Part shown: positions 8,666 to 11,692 of the stretch, piece after piece | How positions within the stretch are numbered: the first letter of the stretch is position 1 | Layout: the number at the start of each line of letters is the position of its first letter | From: Antrodiella citrinella | Lineage: Eukaryota > Basidiomycota > Agaricomycetes > Polyporales > Steccherinaceae | Length of the DNA: 11,692 nt | Assembly (NCBI GenBank): GCA_004802725.1 | Contig: SGPM01000568.1 | Location: 1 to 11,692 of the forward strand | Direction of reading: 5' to 3' | Translations under genes and position numbers: made by a program | Notes under the pieces: model-generated | The model's database searches: none | Told to the model about the DNA's origin: nothing | What the model saw: only the letters and a program-made list of their open reading frames with translations

Positions 8666-9072
8666 TGCGGGAGGACTTTCTCTTGTTCAACGGGACTTCA
8701 ACTTCAGCGTGGTGACGACCAGGCTCGGTACATTATGTTCACGATCCGATGGATTACACCACACATTTGAAATTTGCTGGTTGGTTTCGCTTCGGACGTG
8801 CGCTTGACCCGTCGGCCGTGCTGAATGTCACACAGCGAACCAGGGTGCCACCCATTGCCGAGCGTGGCAAATGCATACCGGGCAGTGGAAGTACTGGAAG
8901 TTCTCGAATCCGCATTTTTCGAAGCCGCTCGTTGGTTGCCGGCCACATATATTGGCCAGCTCGCCCTGGACGCGGACTATTCTCCTTTCTGGTTGCTCTT
9001 CGACACCCTTCTTTCCTATCGTCGCGTTGAATGTGAGGCAGGGACCCCTCTATTATTTCATCTATCGCGAAC

Positions 9073-11251
9073 ATGAGTTCAACAACGTTGGGGGTGGTTC
9101 ATGAAGTACGTGCAACGTTGGGAGCTTTATTGTTGGGGAATGTCATTAGTGTCTTGTAAGTGTTATATGTGTCGCGCCGAGCAGTATTGATAACTCGTTC
9201 AGCTTGTCCGGAATCGTTGCGATGCAAGCCGTTCTCTACTTTCGAATATACCCCAGGGACAATCCCCGTATTAAGCTCATCGTACGTCCTTCCTCCTCAG
9301 TCGTACGTGCTTGTTAAGCAACTGTCTCTCAGGTCGGGCTTGTCTGGTACGATCTGTGATTCAGGCTCCATTCCTTGTCAGCTGATCTTAAGCGCTCTTA
9401 GGCTTTTGGATCTGCTGCACTCGGTCATGGTCAGCGCGGCCAACTGGTCATATTTAATTGACAATTTTGGGAATCCGAACGTTGCAGACACGATATTTTG
9501 GTAAGCAATCTCGTGTGTTACGAAGGACTATGCTCAAAGCGGGATGTCCAGGTCGGTGGCGGTGACAATCGCCTTCACCGTGAGTTCTAGTTACTATGTC
9601 CTTTCGGGATCTACTGAGGTTGAATGATTCTTGCTCATAGGCTGTCATTACATTCATTGTACATTGGTATGTGAACTTCGATGTCCAATTCGCTCACGAA
9701 GCTGACACCTCCCTATAGTTTCTTCTGCCACAGAATCCTTACATGTGAGTGCCCTGCAAGCGTTATCCGCAAGCGCCAGACGCTGATGTCACTGTCAGTG
9801 AGCCGATACAACTGGTTCATCACAACCCCAATCGTGCGTGGCAGGCTTCAGTCGTCATTGCGATCTATGTTTGCTTATTTGAGATGCGGCACTAGTTTAT
9901 TCTCGCCTTCACTCGTCTCGGTGAGCTCTGCGCTACTCTCCCTTCACGGAACGGTCGCTCATCATGTATCTCGTACAGTGTTTGCTTGCGGTACGCTCAT
10001 TTCTTTGTAGTGCATTTTCGCGAGTCTCACTTTCTCCTGCTATGCCAGTGACTACATCACGAATGTGAGATGTCGAGCCGAGTTGTCTCGTAAGACTATA
10101 CTGAACACCTTCTCAGGATTATTTTAGGAAGCTTCCATGAATTCATCATCATATCCTCAGTATGTGGCGCGAGATACTGCATGATGACGACTGCAAAGTT
10201 AACGCGATATTCCTTTACCGCAACAGTTCGTTTTCACGGCGGGTCTTGCATTGGCCACGGCGGTTGATATATTGATCGCCACTGGCCTGATATTTTTCTT
10301 GAACAAAAATAGAACAGGCTTCTCTGCGTCAGTTGCGCTTTTGTTGTGCTCATCTGTGATTCACTCTGACGTCGAGTTTTGCGCTTAGCATGGACTCTAT
10401 CATCGACTCGATCACGGTGTATACCATTGAGAGCGGATTGCTAACATCGTGAGTCTTAATATGTCCTGTAGCATCTATTATTCAAATGTATTTATATCAC
10501 TATTCAGCGTTGTTACTGTCGTTTCCTTAGTCTTTGTAAGTGGCGCTTGATTTCGAGGATTGTTCTGTGTCGCTGACGCTATCTGTTCTTCCACAGTGGG
10601 TGACTATGTCGAATAACCTCATTTTCCTCGCCCTGCATTTTGCCATTAGTAAACGTACGTTTCGCCCGACCCCAGACTTTCTGTCGTTGTTGTTGACCCG
10701 TTCTTCTCAGTATACGCAAACGCATTCCTTGCAACGTGAGTACCTAAAACGACATCCGCTTGGTGTATTCCATCTTGTTGGCTATATATTGATGGAACAC
10801 CTTGCGCAGCTTGAATGCCCGAAAATCCCTTCGTGGTCGATCTCGAGGCTCATCGGACAACAGAAGCAGTCATCCAATGCCCGTACTCTTCCCGACGAGC
10901 ATCCATCGCCTAAGCCGTCTGCCTCACTTTAGTGTAAGTAACAATACATCGTCGTCTGCTGCACAGCATTCACGGGTGAATTGAATATATCTGTCACTTC
11001 CTCATACGCTGACATGTTATCATTTTACGTCTGGTAGAGTCGGCACGATGAGGATCACGTCACTACAAAGGTGAGTACCCAAGCAAGCATATCTTATGTT
11101 TATTATTTCTTTCTCATCCGCGGCAACGTTACAGCTACAAATCAACGTGGAAAAAACCATTGAACACGACATAGAAGTGTCCCCCGAAGACTCTGGGTCG
11201 TTCACTCCATCACATCAAGACGATCATACCAAATCCTTCTCCGGGGCTTGA
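9073..11251 (+). CDS. Seven-helix membrane protein, DUF6534 type, 20 exons
   Basis: Reconstructed by phase-consistent GT-AG splicing. Exons: 9073-9155, 9203-9281, 9333-9346, 9402-9500, 9552-9579, 9641-9666, 9719-9744, 9799-9833, 9896-9920, 9979-9990, 10049-10064, 10117-10159, 10227-10327, 10389-10448, 10508-10535, 10597-10654, 10711-10735, 10810-10975, 11038-11070, 11135-11251. Coding length is 1074 nt, 357 residues, stop TGA. Introns are 47-74 bp. Hydrophobic segments lie near residues 15-41, 54-78, 93-116, 124-146, 163-187, 206-225 and 227-253, then a hydrophilic tail. Family-like landmarks are SGIVAMQAVLYFRIYP, AANWSYLIDNFG, TAGLALATAVDILIATGLI, NRTGFSAMDSIIDSI and MSNNLIFLALHFAISKLYAN. 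DUF6534 proteins are numerous in Agaricomycetes and of unknown function; the seven-helix layout suggests a plasma-membrane sensor, but no ligand or G-protein motif is visible. The unbroken frame over 20 exons argues for a live gene. Individual splice sites, especially around 9333-9346, 9979-10064 and 10976, need transcripts. Confidence 0.88.
9979..9990 (+). other. 12-nt micro-exon (exon 10) of the DUF6534-type gene
   Basis: Between TACAG and GTACGC, 12 nt complete a Val codon, encode Phe-Ala-Cys and give the first base of the next Val codon. Both flanking introns are phase 1 and 58 bp. Inclusion yields TRLVFACVTT inside the fourth membrane segment; skipping would remove four residues without shifting frame. 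Confidence 0.65.
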
Positions 11252-11598
11252 TCATGTCTGGCCATCCTCCGCCTCCTCGCGCTCTCCACTTCATCTTTGC
11301 TCTCTTGCTGGAAATCATCTGTACACGTATTGGATCGTCTGTTTCGAGTATACTGACCATGCCGCGAGGGCATACCGGTAATACAGGGACATCTTTACTT
11401 GTAATTAGGTAGTAGTGATGTGTATCTCATAACACTTGTTCACGATTCGGATATTGCTGTATCGCTCATACAACACAGCTACTTGGAGTGGGCTCTGGCT
11501 ATTGCGTAGAATGTGGAGTGACTACGTGCGTACATACTACCTTCTTTGTATCACACCATACAGTGATCTAAGTCGTATTTCACATAATACCGAAGGTG
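11252..11598. other. 3' flank of the DUF6534-type gene
   Basis: No further gene recognised. This should contain the 3' untranslated region and poly(A) site, but no clear AATAAA was seen. A 62-codon + strand open frame at 11436-11624 shows no recognisable domain and runs into the terminal repeats. Confidence 0.4.
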
Positions 11599-11692
11599 AC
11601 CTAGGTATGTGTGATATGTGGTAACGGACACCAGCTGACGTGGTACCTAGGTATGTGTCTCTTGTATCCGCCGACACCATACCTGAGTATGT
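11599..11692 (+). repeat. Short direct repeats at the window edge
   Basis: ACCTAGGTATGTGT occurs identically at 11599-11612 and 11645-11658, a 46-bp period. A degenerate third copy, ACCTGAGTATGT, occupies 11681-11692 and is cut by the window end. The spacers are not alike, so this is not a simple tandem array. It may be the edge of a repeat or a set of binding sites. Confidence 0.6.

Noticed and set aside
8941..8957. Near-palindrome GGCCA...TGGCC around a TATATT core upstream of the DUF6534-type gene.
   Set aside because: Arms of five bases are expected by chance in this much sequence; its place about 120 bp before the ATG is suggestive only.
10934..10966. Possible 33-bp in-frame intron (GTAAGT to CACAG) within exon 18 of the DUF6534-type gene.
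   Set aside because: Shorter than the smallest other intron (47 bp) and probably too short for lariat formation; the frame is open through it.

Overview
The window is fungal nuclear DNA, most likely from a wood-decay basidiomycete (Agaricomycetes, probably Polyporales). This is inferred from three things: short GT-AG introns of about 47-74 bp, a basidiomycete-style cellobiohydrolase with a carbohydrate-binding tail, and neighbours from basidiomycete-expanded families (a DUF6534-type membrane protein, an F-box-like gene, and a repeat-bearing secreted precursor). No tRNA, rRNA, CRISPR array or intact transposon was seen.

Layout. Positions 1-855 hold no gene I can name, only a weak intron-like signal. 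Positions 856-2152 (+) carry an F-box/leucine-rich-type gene with two opposite frame changes and an in-frame stop, so a pseudogene or a badly sequenced gene. A short coding-like stretch (2227-2380, +) follows and runs tail-to-tail into the best-supported gene: a secreted GH7 cellobiohydrolase with a C-terminal CBM1 (2401-4120, -). It has four coding exons encoding 516 residues, an intact catalytic triad, a TATA box and a probable 5'-leader intron. Fifteen ambiguous bases all fall in 2374-2894, over its 3' third and immediate 3' flank.

About 1.5 kb of unassigned upstream DNA separates it from a second secretory gene on the same strand (5785-6555, -). This encodes a signal-peptide precursor built of duplicated modules and dibasic RR sites, resembling Kex2-processed repeat proteins. 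It also has a TATA box, a probable 5'-leader intron and possibly a 3'-terminal intron. Positions 6790-8181 are unassigned. Around 8182-8665 (+) a strong TATA element precedes a decayed two-exon gene fragment.

The right side is a seven-helix membrane protein of the DUF6534 type (9073-11251, +). I reconstruct it as 20 exons and 19 introns giving 357 residues, with exons as short as 12, 14 and 16 nt; introns make up slightly more than half of the span. The window ends in a cluster of short direct repeats that runs off the edge.

The two minus-strand genes encode secreted products. The cellobiohydrolase attacks crystalline cellulose; the repeat precursor may yield peptides of unknown use. Nothing in the sequence shows that the genes form a cluster or are co-regulated.
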